This document shows positions 42,517 through 51,768 of a stretch of DNA of 64,000 nucleotides, piece by piece. Position numbers and translations under genes: made by a program. The stretch is taken from positions 248,001 through 312,000 of the forward strand of contig NZ_BMUI01000003.1 in the NCBI RefSeq assembly GCF_014650115.1. Reading direction: 5' to 3'. Position 1 is the stretch's first letter, and the number at the start of each line of letters is the position of its first letter. The stretch comes from Streptomyces olivaceoviridis. Lineage in GTDB: Bacteria > Actinomycetota > Actinomycetes > Streptomycetales > Streptomycetaceae. The notes beneath the pieces were generated by a model that was given only the letters and a program-made list of their open reading frames with translations, was not told the DNA's origin and searched no databases.

Positions 42517-44243
42517 CGCGTGCTCACCGTCCGCGTGTCCCGCCCGGACCGCAGCACCCGGCCCGGTACGGCCCCGGTCACCACGTCGTCCCGGATCGCC
42601 TCCACGCCGTTGACCCACACGGCCCGCACCCCGATCGCCCGGGAGTCCAGGCGGGGGCTGTCGCCCGGCAGGTCGTGCACCAGCCGGGCCTGGCCGGCGT
42701 CGATCCGCTCCGGGTCGAAGAGGACGAGGTCCGCGTGCCAGCCCTCCCGCACCCGTCCCCGCTCCCGCAGCCCGAAGAGCCGCGCCGGGTCGTCCGTCAG
42801 CATCCGCACCGCCCGCTCCAGACCGACCAGCCGCCGCCCGCGCAGACAGTCCCCGAGGAAGCGGGTGGTGTACGGCGCCCCGCACATCCGGTCCAGGTGG
42901 GCGCCCGCATCCGAGCCGCCGAGCAGGACGTCCTCGTGCTGCCAGGTCTCGGCGCGCAGCGCCCAGGACGCCGGGTCGTTGTCGGTCGGCATGGGCCACA
43001 GGACCGTACGCAGCTCGTCGTGGGCGCAGATCTCCACCAGGCAGGCGAAGGGGTCCTGTCCGCGCTCGGCGGCGATGTCGCGCACCACCCGTCCGGTGAG
43101 CCCCCGGTTGGCCTCACTGTAGGTGTCGCCGATGACGTACCGCCCGAAGTCCGTGAGCCGCCGGAAGACGCCGGCCTCCTTCGACCCGGCCCGCCGCAGC
43201 ATCCCGGCGCGGACGTCCGGGTCCCGCAGCCGGGCGATGCGCTCGGGCACCGGGAGCCCCAGGACCGGGCCCCACCCCGGTATCAGGTTGAGGGCGCAGA
43301 ACGTGCCGAGGGACATGTTCATCGGGGTGAGGATCGGCATGGTGAGCGCCACGACCCGCCCGCCGGCCTTCCGGGCCCGCTCGCTCGCGCCCAGCTGCCG
43401 GGGCACCCGCTCCGGGACGGCCGCGTCGATGGTGAGCACGTTCCAGTTCAGGGGGCGCCCGGCGACCGCGCTCAGCTCGGCCAGCAGTTCGATCTCGGCG
43501 TCGCTGAACTGGTCCAGGCACCCGGCGACGATCGCCTCGATCTGCGTCCCCTCGTGCTCCCCGACGGCCCGCGCCAGCGCCAGCAGCTCCGCCGGCCGCG
43601 CGTGCCGGGAGGCCACGGGCTGCCCGTCGCCGTCGGAGTGCGTGCCGGACTGCGTGGTCGACAGCCCCCAGGCCCCGGCGTCCATGGCCTCGTGCAGCAG
43701 CCGGAGCATCGCACCGAGCCGCTCCTCGTCCGGCTGCCCGCCGACGGCCTGTGGCCCCATCACGTACCGCCGCAGCGCGCAGTGCCCCACCATGAACCCG
43801 GCGTTCACCGCGATCCGCCCCTCCAGGGCGTCCAGGTACTCCCCGAACCCGTGCCAGCTCCAGGGCGCGCCCTGCTCCAGCGCCACCAGGGACATCCCCT
43901 CGACCCTGGACATCATGCGGCGCGTGTAGTCGGCGTCCCCGGGGCGGGCGGGGTTCAGCGGCGCGAGGGTGAACCCGCAGTTCCCGGCGGCCACGGTGGT
44001 GACCCCGTGGTTGAGCGAGGGCGTGGCGTACGGGTCCCAGAAGAGCTGGGCGTCGTAGTGGGTGTGGGGGTCGACGAAGCCGGGGGCGAGGACGAGTCCG
44101 GCGGCGTCCTCCGTGGTGCGGGCTTCCTCGGTGACCTTGCCGATGACGGCGATCCGTCCGTCGCGGATGCCGACGTCGGCGGTGTAGCCGGGTGCGCCGG
44201 TGCCGTCGACGACGGTGGCGCCCTTGACGAGGTGGTCCAGCAT
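42513..44243 (-). CDS. Amidohydrolase, N-acyl-D-amino-acid deacylase-like
   Basis: A 576-aa metal-dependent hydrolase of the D-aminoacylase branch. The metal motif is GFVDPHTHYDAQLFWDP (~55-71), and NHGVTTVAAGNCGFTLAPL, LGGSDAGAHLD and REGWHADLVLFDPERI follow in the expected order. Related actinobacterial proteins are found in many catabolic clusters, and the true substrate may not be a D-amino acid. ATG at 44243 with GGGGG upstream; 13 bp after the LLM gene. Part of the operon driven from palindrome sites B and C. Confidence 0.88.
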   Translation of the reverse strand: MLDHLVKGATVVDGTGAPGYTADVGIRDGRIAVIGKVTEEARTTEDAAGLVLAPGFVDPHTHYDAQLFWDPYATPSLNHGVTTVAAGNCGFTLAPLNPARPGDADYTRRMMSRVEGMSLVALEQGAPWSWHGFGEYLDALEGRIAVNAGFMVGHCALRRYVMGPQAVGGQPDEERLGAMLRLLHEAMDAGAWGLSTTQSGTHSDGDGQPVASRHARPAELLALARAVGEHEGTQIEAIVAGCLDQFSDAEIELLAELSAVAGRPLNWNVLTIDAAVPERVPRQLGASERARKAGGRVVALTMPILTPMNMSLGTFCALNLIPGWGPVLGLPVPERIARLRDPDVRAGMLRRAGSKEAGVFRRLTDFGRYVIGDTYSEANRGLTGRVVRDIAAERGQDPFACLVEICAHDELRTVLWPMPTDNDPASWALRAETWQHEDVLLGGSDAGAHLDRMCGAPYTTRFLGDCLRGRRLVGLERAVRMLTDDPARLFGLRERGRVREGWHADLVLFDPERIDAGQARLVHDLPGDSPRLDSRAIGVRAVWVNGVEAIRDDVVTGAVPGRVLRSGRDTRTVSTR

Positions 44244-44256
44244 GCCGGGAACCCCC

Positions 44257-45375
44257 TTACACGGCCTGCCGGAACCTGGTGGTCCGGTGCACCGGATCGG
44301 TGTCGATCTTCGGAATGACGTGCTCGCCGATGAGCCGGATCGTCCGCAGCGTCTCCTCCTTCGGCACGCCCACCGGCAACCCGAAGCTCAACTGGTCGGC
44401 GCCCGCCTGCTCCCACCGCTTGCACTGCCGCAGCACCTCGTCCGGATCGCCGCAGATCAGCAGCTCCTCCTCGATCAGCAGCTCCACGAACTCCGGTGTG
44501 TACTCGGGCAGCGTCTCCGGCCACACCGGGAACCCCTCCGGCCGGGGGAACGTGTCGTGGTACCGGAAGACCAGCGAGGGCAGGTAGTGCAGTCCGCCGG
44601 CCACCGCGGTCTCGATCGCCTCGGCGTGCGTGGGCGCGCAGATCGCGGTGGTCGTCACCATCACGTTGTCGTTGACGAAGTCCCCCACCGGCTCCGCGTC
44701 CACGATCGCCGTCTTGTACTGCTCCAGCACCCATTCCATGTCGGAGACCTTCTGGATGCTGAAGCCGAGCACCCCGAGCCCCTTCCTCGCGGCCATGGCG
44801 TACGACGGCGGGGACCCGGCCGCGTACCACATCGCCGGGTGGGACGTCCCGTACGGCTTCGGCAGGACCTTCCGCGGCGGGAGCTGCCAGTGCTTGCCCT
44901 GGAAGCCCGGGTACTCGTCCTGGAGCCACATCTTCGGGAACTCGGCGATCGTCTCCTCCCAGATCTCCTTCGTGTGGTTCATGTCGGTCACGCCCGGCAT
45001 GAACCCGAGGATCTCGTGGGACCCGGCCCCGCGCCCGCTGCCGAACTCGAAGCGGCCCTCACTGAGGTGGTCCAGCATGGCGACCTTCTCGGCGACCTTC
45101 ACCGGGTGGTTGACCGGGGCCAGCGGGTTGAAGATCCCGGAGCCCAGGTGGATCCGCTCGGTCGCGTGCGCGAGGTAGCCGAGGAAGACGTCGTTGGCGG
45201 ACAGGTGGGAGTACTCCTCCAGGAAGTGGTGCTCGGAGGCCCAGGCGTACTTGAAGCCGGACTTGTCCGCCTGGATGACGTACTCGGTCTCCTCCATCAG
45301 CGCCTTGTGCTCGGCCAGCGGGTCGGTCTCGGCGCGCTTGCCCACGTATCCCTGTACAAAGAGCCCGAATTCCAC
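44257..45375 (-). CDS. LLM-class flavin-dependent oxidoreductase (luciferase-like)
   Basis: A 372-aa TIM-barrel flavoprotein of the bacterial luciferase type: EFGLFVQGYVGKR at the start, AWASEHHFLEEYSHLSANDV, GSGIFNPLAPVNHPVKVAEK, then LDHLSEGRFEFGSGRGAGSH. The EHH segment suggests the FMN-using monooxygenase branch, not the F420 reductase branch. GTG at 45375. Two copies of the CTGAC palindrome lie just upstream. A Baeyer-Villiger-like or hydroxylating step in the catabolic pathway is inferred. Confidence 0.9.
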   Translation of the reverse strand: MEFGLFVQGYVGKRAETDPLAEHKALMEETEYVIQADKSGFKYAWASEHHFLEEYSHLSANDVFLGYLAHATERIHLGSGIFNPLAPVNHPVKVAEKVAMLDHLSEGRFEFGSGRGAGSHEILGFMPGVTDMNHTKEIWEETIAEFPKMWLQDEYPGFQGKHWQLPPRKVLPKPYGTSHPAMWYAAGSPPSYAMAARKGLGVLGFSIQKVSDMEWVLEQYKTAIVDAEPVGDFVNDNVMVTTTAICAPTHAEAIETAVAGGLHYLPSLVFRYHDTFPRPEGFPVWPETLPEYTPEFVELLIEEELLICGDPDEVLRQCKRWEQAGADQLSFGLPVGVPKEETLRTIRLIGEHVIPKIDTDPVHRTTRFRQAV

Positions 45376-45397
45376 GGCGGTTCACCGTCCCAAGTTG

Positions 45398-45414
45398 TCT
45401 GACACACCGTCAGA
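45398..45414. promoter_or_regulatory. Shared palindrome, site B
   Basis: TCTGACACACCGTCAGA (6-bp arms, 5-bp centre), 23 bp upstream of the LLM gene start. Same length and arms as site A. Confidence 0.75.
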
Positions 45415-45462
45415 TACCGTTCGTCGGCCGACTGTCGCACCGGCCGCTTCCACCGTCAAGAG

Positions 45463-45477
45463 CTGACGGACAGTCAG
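45463..45477. promoter_or_regulatory. Shared palindrome, site C
   Basis: CTGACGGACAGTCAG (5-bp arms), about 64 bp (centre to centre) upstream of site B and just after the stop codon of the next SDR gene. Two sites in front of the same operon suggest cooperative repression. Confidence 0.65.
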
Positions 45478-45485
45478 GTGGGGCT

Positions 45486-46256
45486 TCAGATGACGCTGAC
45501 GCCCGCCAGCCAGCCGCCGTCGATCACGAACGGCTGCCCGGTGATGTACGAGGAGTCGTCCGAGGTGAGGAAGAGGGCGAGCCGGGCCACCTCCTCCGGC
45601 CGGCCGATCCGGCCCAGCGGCACGAGCCCCCGGTACAGCTCGTCCAGGGCCCGGCCCATCGCCTCCGGGTCGGCGTCCGGATCCAGCCGGGCCGGGTTCG
45701 ACATCGCGGTGTCGACGGCACCCGGACAGATGGCGTTGACCCGGATCCGCCGGCCCGCCAGCTCCAGCGCGGCCACCCGGGTCAGCCCCAGCACGGCGTG
45801 CTTGGTGGCGGCGTACGTCCCCACGGCCGCCATGCCGGTCAGAGCGGTGTAGGAGGCGGTGTTGACGATCGTGCCCCCGTCCGCCAGCTCCGGCGCCACG
45901 GCCTTGATCCCCAGGAAGCAGCCGACCTGGTTGACCCGCACGACCTGCATGAACTCGTCCAGCGGGGTGTCCACGAGGGCGTTGAAGCGCAGGATGCCCG
46001 CGTTGTTGACCAGGCCGTCGATGCGGCCGTACGCCCCTTTGACGGCGGCCACGGCCTCCCGCCAGCCGTCCTCCGTACCGACGTCGAGATGGACGTACAG
46101 CGCCCCGATCTCCTTGGCGAGGGCCTCCCCCTGCTCGTCCAGCACATCGGCGACGGCCACCCGCGCGCCCTCCGCCCGGAACAGCCGCGCCTCCTGCTCG
46201 CCCTGCCCGCGCGCCGCCCCGGTGACGATCACGACGCGTCCGTCCAGCTTGCCCAT
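45486..46256 (-). CDS. Short-chain dehydrogenase/reductase (hydroxysteroid-dehydrogenase-like)
   Basis: A 256-aa classical SDR: IVTGAARGQGEQEARLF (NAD-binding TGxxxGxG), VNNAGILRFN (NNAG), the catalytic Ser in NTASYTAL, YAATKHAV (Tyr/Lys) and FVIDGGWLAG at the end. It is often annotated as 3-alpha-(or 20-beta-)hydroxysteroid dehydrogenase by similarity, but the substrate cannot be inferred. Starts 10 bp after the LLM gene at 46267; third gene of the operon controlled from site D. Confidence 0.92.
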   Translation of the reverse strand: MGKLDGRVVIVTGAARGQGEQEARLFRAEGARVAVADVLDEQGEALAKEIGALYVHLDVGTEDGWREAVAAVKGAYGRIDGLVNNAGILRFNALVDTPLDEFMQVVRVNQVGCFLGIKAVAPELADGGTIVNTASYTALTGMAAVGTYAATKHAVLGLTRVAALELAGRRIRVNAICPGAVDTAMSNPARLDPDADPEAMGRALDELYRGLVPLGRIGRPEEVARLALFLTSDDSSYITGQPFVIDGGWLAGVSVI

Positions 46257-46266
46257 GCCGTACTCC

Positions 46267-47190
46267 TCAGAGGTCGGGAGCCACTTCGGCTCCGAAGGCC
46301 GCCACCTGGTCGGTGAGCTCGGCGCGGCTGCGGCTGCGGAACCGCACCTGGATCTGGTCCACGCCCATCGCGCGGTAGGCGCGCAGGGACTCGGCGAGCG
46401 CCCGCGGGGGGCCGCTGACCGTGCGCCGCCCGACCTCCCAGGCGGGCGTGCCCACGTACAGCGGCTCGGTGAGGGCGCCGACGGTGTAGGGCCCGTCGAG
46501 GCCGGCGTCCTCCCGCAGGCGCCGGATCCGGCCGATCTGCGCCGGCAGCCGTTCCCGCGGATCGCCCTGCGGCAGCCAGCCGTCGCCCTTCAGCGCGGCC
46601 CGGCGGACGGCGGCGGGCGAGGAACCGCCGACCCACAGGGGGACGTGCGGCTGCGCGGGGCGGGGGCGCTGGCCCAGGCCGGCGAAGTCGTAGTGCTTCC
46701 CGTGGTGCTCGGGGAACTCGTCGGGCCCGAGGGCGGCCCGCAGGGCGTCGATGCTCTCGTCGAGCACGGCCCCCCGCCGCTCGAAGTCGGCTCCGAGCAC
46801 CTCGAACTCCTCCCGCACGTGCCCGGCCCCCACACCGAGGACCAGCCGCCCGCCGGAGAGGTGGTCGAGGGTGGCGTACTGCTTGGCGGTCAGCAGCGGG
46901 TGCCGGAGCCCGACGACGGCCACATGGCTGAGCAGCCGTACCCGCTCGGTGACGGCGGCGAGGTGGGCGAGGGTGGCCACGGGGTCGTACCAGACCGTGC
47001 TCATGGCCGGGGCGAGGCGGCGCGGTACGGCGACGTGGTCGCAGCAGGCGACGTACGCGAACCCGGCCGCCTCCGCCGCCCGCGCCACCGCGACCAGGTC
47101 CCGCGGCCCGGCCCCGGTCTCCCACTCCTCCGTGTACAGGGTGCTCTGCGACTGGACGGGGAGCTGGATGCCGTACGCCAGGGCGCTCAC
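46267..47190 (-). CDS. LLM-class F420-dependent oxidoreductase
   Basis: A 307-aa TIM-barrel oxidoreductase: AYGIQLPVQSQS start, AARAAEAAGFAYVACCDHVA, then [20 protein letters not shown] and GHVREEFEVLG, typical of F420-type members (TIGR03619 style). GTG at 47190 overlaps the stop of the amidohydrolase (GTGA), so the genes are coupled. It probably carries out a reduction or dehydrogenation of the pathway intermediate. Confidence 0.9.
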   Translation of the reverse strand: MSALAYGIQLPVQSQSTLYTEEWETGAGPRDLVAVARAAEAAGFAYVACCDHVAVPRRLAPAMSTVWYDPVATLAHLAAVTERVRLLSHVAVVGLRHPLLTAKQYATLDHLSGGRLVLGVGAGHVREEFEVLGADFERRGAVLDESIDALRAALGPDEFPEHHGKHYDFAGLGQRPRPAQPHVPLWVGGSSPAAVRRAALKGDGWLPQGDPRERLPAQIGRIRRLREDAGLDGPYTVGALTEPLYVGTPAWEVGRRTVSGPPRALAESLRAYRAMGVDQIQVRFRSRSRAELTDQVAAFGAEVAPDL

Positions 47191-48413
47191 CCCCGCCACA
47201 GCCCTTCCGGGGTCAGCCCCAGCAGCTCGATGGCGTTCCCCCGGACGATCCGCTCGACCACATCCGCCGGCAGGTGCCCCATCTGCGCCTCGCCGACCTC
47301 GCGGGACGTGGGCCAGGTGGAGTCGGAGTGCGGGTAGTCGGTCTCGTACAGGACGTTCCCGACACCGATGGCGTCGAGGTTCCTCAGCCCGAAGGCGTCG
47401 TCGAAGAAGCAGCCGTGGACGTGCTCGGCGAACAGCTCGGACGGCGGCCGGGTGACCTTGCCGGCCACCCCGCCCCACCCCCGGTTCTCCTCCCACACCA
47501 CATCGGCGCGCTCCAGGATGTACGGGATCCAGCCGATCTGCCCCTCGGCGTACATGACCTTGAGGTGCGGGAAGCGCTCGAACTTGCCGCTCAACAGCCA
47601 GTCGACCATCGAGAAGCAGCAGTTGGCGAAGGTGATGGTGGAGCCGACGGCGGGCGGGGCGTCGGCGGAGGTCGAGGGCATCCGGCTCGACGACCCGATG
47701 TGCATGGCGATGACGGTGCCGGTCTCGTCGCAGGCCGCGAGGAACGGGTCCCAGTCGTCGGTGTGCACGGACGGCAGGCCCAGGTGCGGGGGTATCTCGG
47801 AGAAGGCGACGGCCCGGACCCCGCGTTCGGCGTTCCGCCGCACCTCCCGCGCGGCCAGTGCGGCGTCCCACAGAGGGATGAGCGTGAGCGGTATCAGCCG
47901 CCCGTGCGCCTCGGGCCCGCACCACTCCTCCACCATCCAGTCGTTGTAGGCCCGGACGCAGAGCAGGGCGAGGTCCTTGTCGGCGGCCTCGGTGAAGGTC
48001 TGCCCGCAGAAGCGGGGGAAGGTGGGGAAGCAGACCGCCGACTGGACGTGGTTGACCTCCATGTCGGCGAGGCGGGCGGACACGTCGTACGACCCGGGCC
48101 GCATCTGCTCGTATGTGATCACTTCCAGCCGGACCTCGTCCCGGGCGTACCCCACGGCGGTGTCGAGGCGGGTCAGCGGCCGGCGCAGGTCCTCGTACAC
48201 CCACCAGTCGCCGACGGGGCCTTCGTCGCTGCCCGAAGTGCCCATGACCGGCTTGAAACGGCCGCCCAGGAAGGTCATCTCCTTCAGCGGCGCGCGCACG
48301 ATCCGGGGCCCGGTGTCCCGGTACTTCCTCGGCAGCCGGTCCTGCCACACCCCGGGCGGTTCAACGGTGTGGTCGTCGACGGAGATGATCAGCGGGAACT
48401 GTGTGGTCTCCAT
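47187..48413 (-). CDS. Amidohydrolase 2 family hydrolase/decarboxylase
   Basis: A 408-aa TIM-barrel protein of the ACMSD/amidohydrolase-2 group: ISVDDHTVEPPGVWQDRLP (an N-terminal metal-motif variant, DDH instead of DxH), IAMHIGSSS (metal His), LKVMYAEGQIGWIPYILERA and the late YETDYPHSDSTWP (Asp and His ligands). Such enzymes hydrolyse C-C or C-N bonds or decarboxylate. ATG at 48413. First gene of an operon with an LLM oxidoreductase and an SDR. Palindrome site D is 22 bp upstream. Confidence 0.88.
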   Translation of the reverse strand: METTQFPLIISVDDHTVEPPGVWQDRLPRKYRDTGPRIVRAPLKEMTFLGGRFKPVMGTSGSDEGPVGDWWVYEDLRRPLTRLDTAVGYARDEVRLEVITYEQMRPGSYDVSARLADMEVNHVQSAVCFPTFPRFCGQTFTEAADKDLALLCVRAYNDWMVEEWCGPEAHGRLIPLTLIPLWDAALAAREVRRNAERGVRAVAFSEIPPHLGLPSVHTDDWDPFLAACDETGTVIAMHIGSSSRMPSTSADAPPAVGSTITFANCCFSMVDWLLSGKFERFPHLKVMYAEGQIGWIPYILERADVVWEENRGWGGVAGKVTRPPSELFAEHVHGCFFDDAFGLRNLDAIGVGNVLYETDYPHSDSTWPTSREVGEAQMGHLPADVVERIVRGNAIELLGLTPEGLWRG

Positions 48414-48434
48414 GTCCTGCACGGTAGCGCTGAT

Positions 48435-48449
48435 CTGACGAACCGTCAG
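48435..48449. promoter_or_regulatory. Shared palindrome, site D
   Basis: CTGACGAACCGTCAG (6-bp arms, 3-bp centre) upstream of the amidohydrolase operon, facing afsR on the other strand. Confidence 0.75.
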
Positions 48450-48603
48450 CTATCGGTGCCCGACAGCCCGCATGCGGAGAGGTTGTGAGGGCTCTGTGCA
48501 CCCAGGTGCGGCCTGCTGTGATCGGCGTCTCCCACGGCTGACGCAACCGCCCGGAACAAGGCAAACTGACGGGGTTGTTCGTGATGCCGAGGGGGACGAA
48601 CGC

Positions 48604-51567
48604 ATGGACGGTGGGCCGCGAGTACCCGAGCAGCGGCGTGCCGGCTCCGCGCCCGTCGCGGAGCCCGGCCCGCTGCGCTTCGGCGTGCTCGGTCCGGTGC
48701 GGGCCTGGCACGGCGAGGAGGCGCTCAGCACGGGCTCCCCCCAGCAGCGCGCCCTGCTGGCCGCCCTGCTGCTGCGCGAGGGCCGTACGGCCACGGCGGC
48801 GGAGCTCATCGACGCGCTGTGGGGGCCCGAGCCGCCGTCCCAGGCACTGGCGGCGGTCCGCACGTACGCCTCCCGGCTGCGCAAGGTGCTCAGCCACGGC
48901 GTCCTGATCAGCGAGTCCGGCGGGTACGCGATCCGGGGCCTGCGCGAAGGCGCCCTGGACCTGGCGGTCGCGCAGGACCTGGCGGCGGAGGCGGAGAAGG
49001 CGCGGGGCACCGGGGAGCTCGGCCGGGCCCGGGCGCTGCTGAACCAGGCCCTCGACCTGTGGGACGGCGAGCCCCTGGCCGGCGTCCCCGGCCCGTACGC
49101 CGAGGCCCAGCGGGCCCGCCTGGAGGAGTGGCGGCTCGGCCTGCTGGAGACCCGCCTGGACCTGGACCTGGAACAGGGCTGCCACGCGGAGGCGGTCTCG
49201 GAACTGACGGCCCTCACGGCGGCGCACCCGCTCCGGGAGCGCCTGCGCGAACTGCTGATGCTGGCGCTGTACAGGAGCGGACGCCAGGCGGAGGCCCTCG
49301 CGGTCTACGCCGACACCCGCCGCCTGCTGTCGGAGGAGCTGGGGGTCGACCCCCGCCCGGGACTCAGCGAACTCCAGCAGCGCATCCTCCAGGCGGACCC
49401 GGCCCTGGCGGAACCGTCCGCCCCCGTGACGGAGCCGACGGCGACCCCGGTCCGCCCGGCCCAGCTCCCCGCCTCCGTCCCCGACTTCACCGGCCGTTCC
49501 TCCTTCGTGACGGACCTGACCGAGGTGCTGTCCTCGGCGTCCGAGGCGGGGGGCCGGGTGATGGCGGTCTCGGCCCTGGCCGGCATCGGCGGCGTGGGCA
49601 AGACGACGCTGGCGGTCCACGTGGCCCACCGGGCCCGCCCGGTCTTCCCCGACGGCCAGCTGTACGTGGACCTCCAGGGCGCGGGCCCCCGCCCGGCCGA
49701 ACCGGAAACGGTCCTGGGCTCCTTCCTGCGGGCGCTGGGCACGCCCGACACCGCGATCCCCGACTCCCTGGAGGAACGCTCGGCGCTCTACCGCTCCGTC
49801 CTGGACGGCCGCCGGGTCCTGGTCCTGCTGGACAACGCGAAGGACGCGGCCCAGGTACGGCCCCTGCTCCCCGGCACCGAGGGCTGCGCGGCCCTGGTCA
49901 CCTCCCGCGTCCGCATGCTCGACCTCGCCGGCGCCCACCTGGTCGACCTGGACGTCATGTCCCCCGACGAGGCGCTGGCCCTCTTCACGAGGATCGTGGG
50001 CGAGGAACGGGTGGCGGCGGAGCGCGAGGCCGCGCTGGACGTGGTGGCGGCCTGCGGCTTCCTCCCGCTGGCGATCCGCATCGCGGCGTCCCGCCTCGCG
50101 GCCCGCCGCACCTGGACGGTCTCCGTCCTGGCGGCCAAGCTGGCGGACGAACGGCGCCGCCTGGACGAGTTGCAGGCCGGCGACCTGGCGGTGAAGGCCA
50201 CCTTCGAACTGGGCTACGGTCAACTGGAGCCGCCCCAGGCCCGGGCCTTCCGCCTGCTGGGCCTGGCCGACGGCCCGGACATCTCCCTCGCCGCCGCGGC
50301 AGCGGTCCTGGACCTCCCCCCGGAGGACACGGAGGACCTCCTGGAGTCCCTGGTGGACACGTCACTCCTGGAGTCGGCGGCCCCGGGCCGCTACCGCTTC
50401 CACGACCTGGTCCGACTGTACGCACGGGCATGCGCGGAAAGGGACGAGTGGCCGCCCAGCGAGCGGGAGGCGGCTATGTCTCGGGTGCTGGATTTCTATC
50501 TGGCGACGGCGGCGCGGGTTTATGCGATGGAGCGACCGGGGGACCGGTTGGTGGAGCACCTGGAGCCGACCGAGTACCCGGGGTTGATTTTTGACAACCG
50601 CCAAGAGGCACTGGATTGGCTGTACTGCGAGGCCAATTGCGTGCTGGCATCGGCTCGTCAGGCCCTGGGGGACCTCAGAATCCGCCGGGGCGTGGACCTT
50701 CTATGGGCAGCCAAAGATCTAGGGGAGTCAGGGGCCAACTCCAAGCAGTACGAGTCTGTCGCGCTCACCGCCAGAGATGCCGCCCAGGCGTCGGGCGACG
50801 CGCACGCTGAAGGCCGCGCCCGTACGGTGCTGACGAACGTCCACCTGGTGGCGGGCCGCTACAGCGAGGCCGACGAGGAAGCCCGACTGGCGGGCTTGCT
50901 CGCGGACACAGCCGAAGATCCCACGCCGGTCTTCTGGACGAGCAACGACCGGGGAATCATCGGCCTCAACCAGGGCCGTTACGCGGACGCTGAGCAACAT
51001 CTCATGCGCGCCATCGAAGCGTCGCGTCAGGATGGCAACCTCGCAGGTGAAGCAAGCGCTCTGTGCAACTTGTCGCGCATCCACCTGGCCATGGGACGCA
51101 CCGGCCATGCGATAACACTCGCCCAGCAGGGAATCGATCTGTACGACCGCCTGGGAGCCACCGTCCGTCTGGCAAACGCCCGGTACGCCTTGGGGATCGC
51201 GCTGACCGAGGCCGGACGTCCGTCCGAGGCCCTCGCGCAGCTCACGGACGCCCTGAACACGTTCCAGACGAACCGGCAGCGTCTGTGGGAGGGGACGACT
51301 CACTTCCGTATCGCGCAGGCTCACCTCGTGGGGCGGCAAGACACGTTGGCCGCCAAACACGCGGAGCAGGCACTGGCCATTGGATGCATCGGCGGTGACC
51401 GGGTGCGCGCCGGCGTCCTCACAGCCTTGGGCCGATCGTTGTCTGGTTTGGGCCAGGTCGACCGCGCACGGGTCTGTTGGCTTGAGGCGCTGCCTCTCTA
51501 TGAGCAATCCGGAGCCCCGGAGGCCGACGCCGTCCGGGCGCTGCTGTCACCTGTCTCCACAGCCTGA
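48604..51567 (+). CDS. afsR: AfsR, SARP-type global regulator
   Basis: A 987-aa transcription factor of secondary metabolism. Residues ~20-100 form the OmpR-like DNA-binding domain (LRFGVLGPVRAWHGEEALST), ~110-265 the bacterial transcriptional activation domain (LDLWDGEPLAGVPGPYAEAQ), ~320-560 an NB-ARC-type ATPase with P-loop GIGGVGKTT (~328), and ~700-980 TPR repeats. Length and order match S. coelicolor AfsR (993 aa). ATG at 48604 has GAGGGGG upstream; a longer frame is open upstream. In known systems AfsR is phosphorylated by AfsK and activates afsS, and both partners are in this window. From about 50500 the codon usage drops in GC relative to the first half. Confidence 0.95.
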   Translation: MDGGPRVPEQRRAGSAPVAEPGPLRFGVLGPVRAWHGEEALSTGSPQQRALLAALLLREGRTATAAELIDALWGPEPPSQALAAVRTYASRLRKVLSHGVLISESGGYAIRGLREGALDLAVAQDLAAEAEKARGTGELGRARALLNQALDLWDGEPLAGVPGPYAEAQRARLEEWRLGLLETRLDLDLEQGCHAEAVSELTALTAAHPLRERLRELLMLALYRSGRQAEALAVYADTRRLLSEELGVDPRPGLSELQQRILQADPALAEPSAPVTEPTATPVRPAQLPASVPDFTGRSSFVTDLTEVLSSASEAGGRVMAVSALAGIGGVGKTTLAVHVAHRARPVFPDGQLYVDLQGAGPRPAEPETVLGSFLRALGTPDTAIPDSLEERSALYRSVLDGRRVLVLLDNAKDAAQVRPLLPGTEGCAALVTSRVRMLDLAGAHLVDLDVMSPDEALALFTRIVGEERVAAEREAALDVVAACGFLPLAIRIAASRLAARRTWTVSVLAAKLADERRRLDELQAGDLAVKATFELGYGQLEPPQARAFRLLGLADGPDISLAAAAAVLDLPPEDTEDLLESLVDTSLLESAAPGRYRFHDLVRLYARACAERDEWPPSEREAAMSRVLDFYLATAARVYAMERPGDRLVEHLEPTEYPGLIFDNRQEALDWLYCEANCVLASARQALGDLRIRRGVDLLWAAKDLGESGANSKQYESVALTARDAAQASGDAHAEGRARTVLTNVHLVAGRYSEADEEARLAGLLADTAEDPTPVFWTSNDRGIIGLNQGRYADAEQHLMRAIEASRQDGNLAGEASALCNLSRIHLAMGRTGHAITLAQQGIDLYDRLGATVRLANARYALGIALTEAGRPSEALAQLTDALNTFQTNRQRLWEGTTHFRIAQAHLVGRQDTLAAKHAEQALAIGCIGGDRVRAGVLTALGRSLSGLGQVDRARVCWLEALPLYEQSGAPEADAVRALLSPVSTA

Positions 51568-51581
51568 CGGGCGACAGTGGC

Positions 51582-51614
51582 GTTCATCGATTGTTTATGC
51601 CTCGCTGGCATGCT
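51582..51614 (+). promoter_or_regulatory. afsS promoter with SARP direct repeat (AfsR site)
   Basis: GTTCATC (51582) and GTTTATG (51593) are spaced exactly 11 bp, one helical turn, as SARP regulators require. Nine bases further on is CATGCT, a likely -10 hexamer, so the repeat overlaps the -35 position, as reported for AfsR at the S. coelicolor afsS promoter. Confidence 0.75.
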
Positions 51615-51768
51615 CAACCCATCGACCCGTCGCGTCGGGGGGCAGGCGGGCCGCTGAGGGACTCAACAGATATGCGAGAGTCCTGTCAGGTCCCTGCTCG
51701 GGAGCACTCGGGGGAGTTACCGGGCAGGGGCCGCTCAGATCCAACTCACCTTCAGGGGAGCCGTGCAC

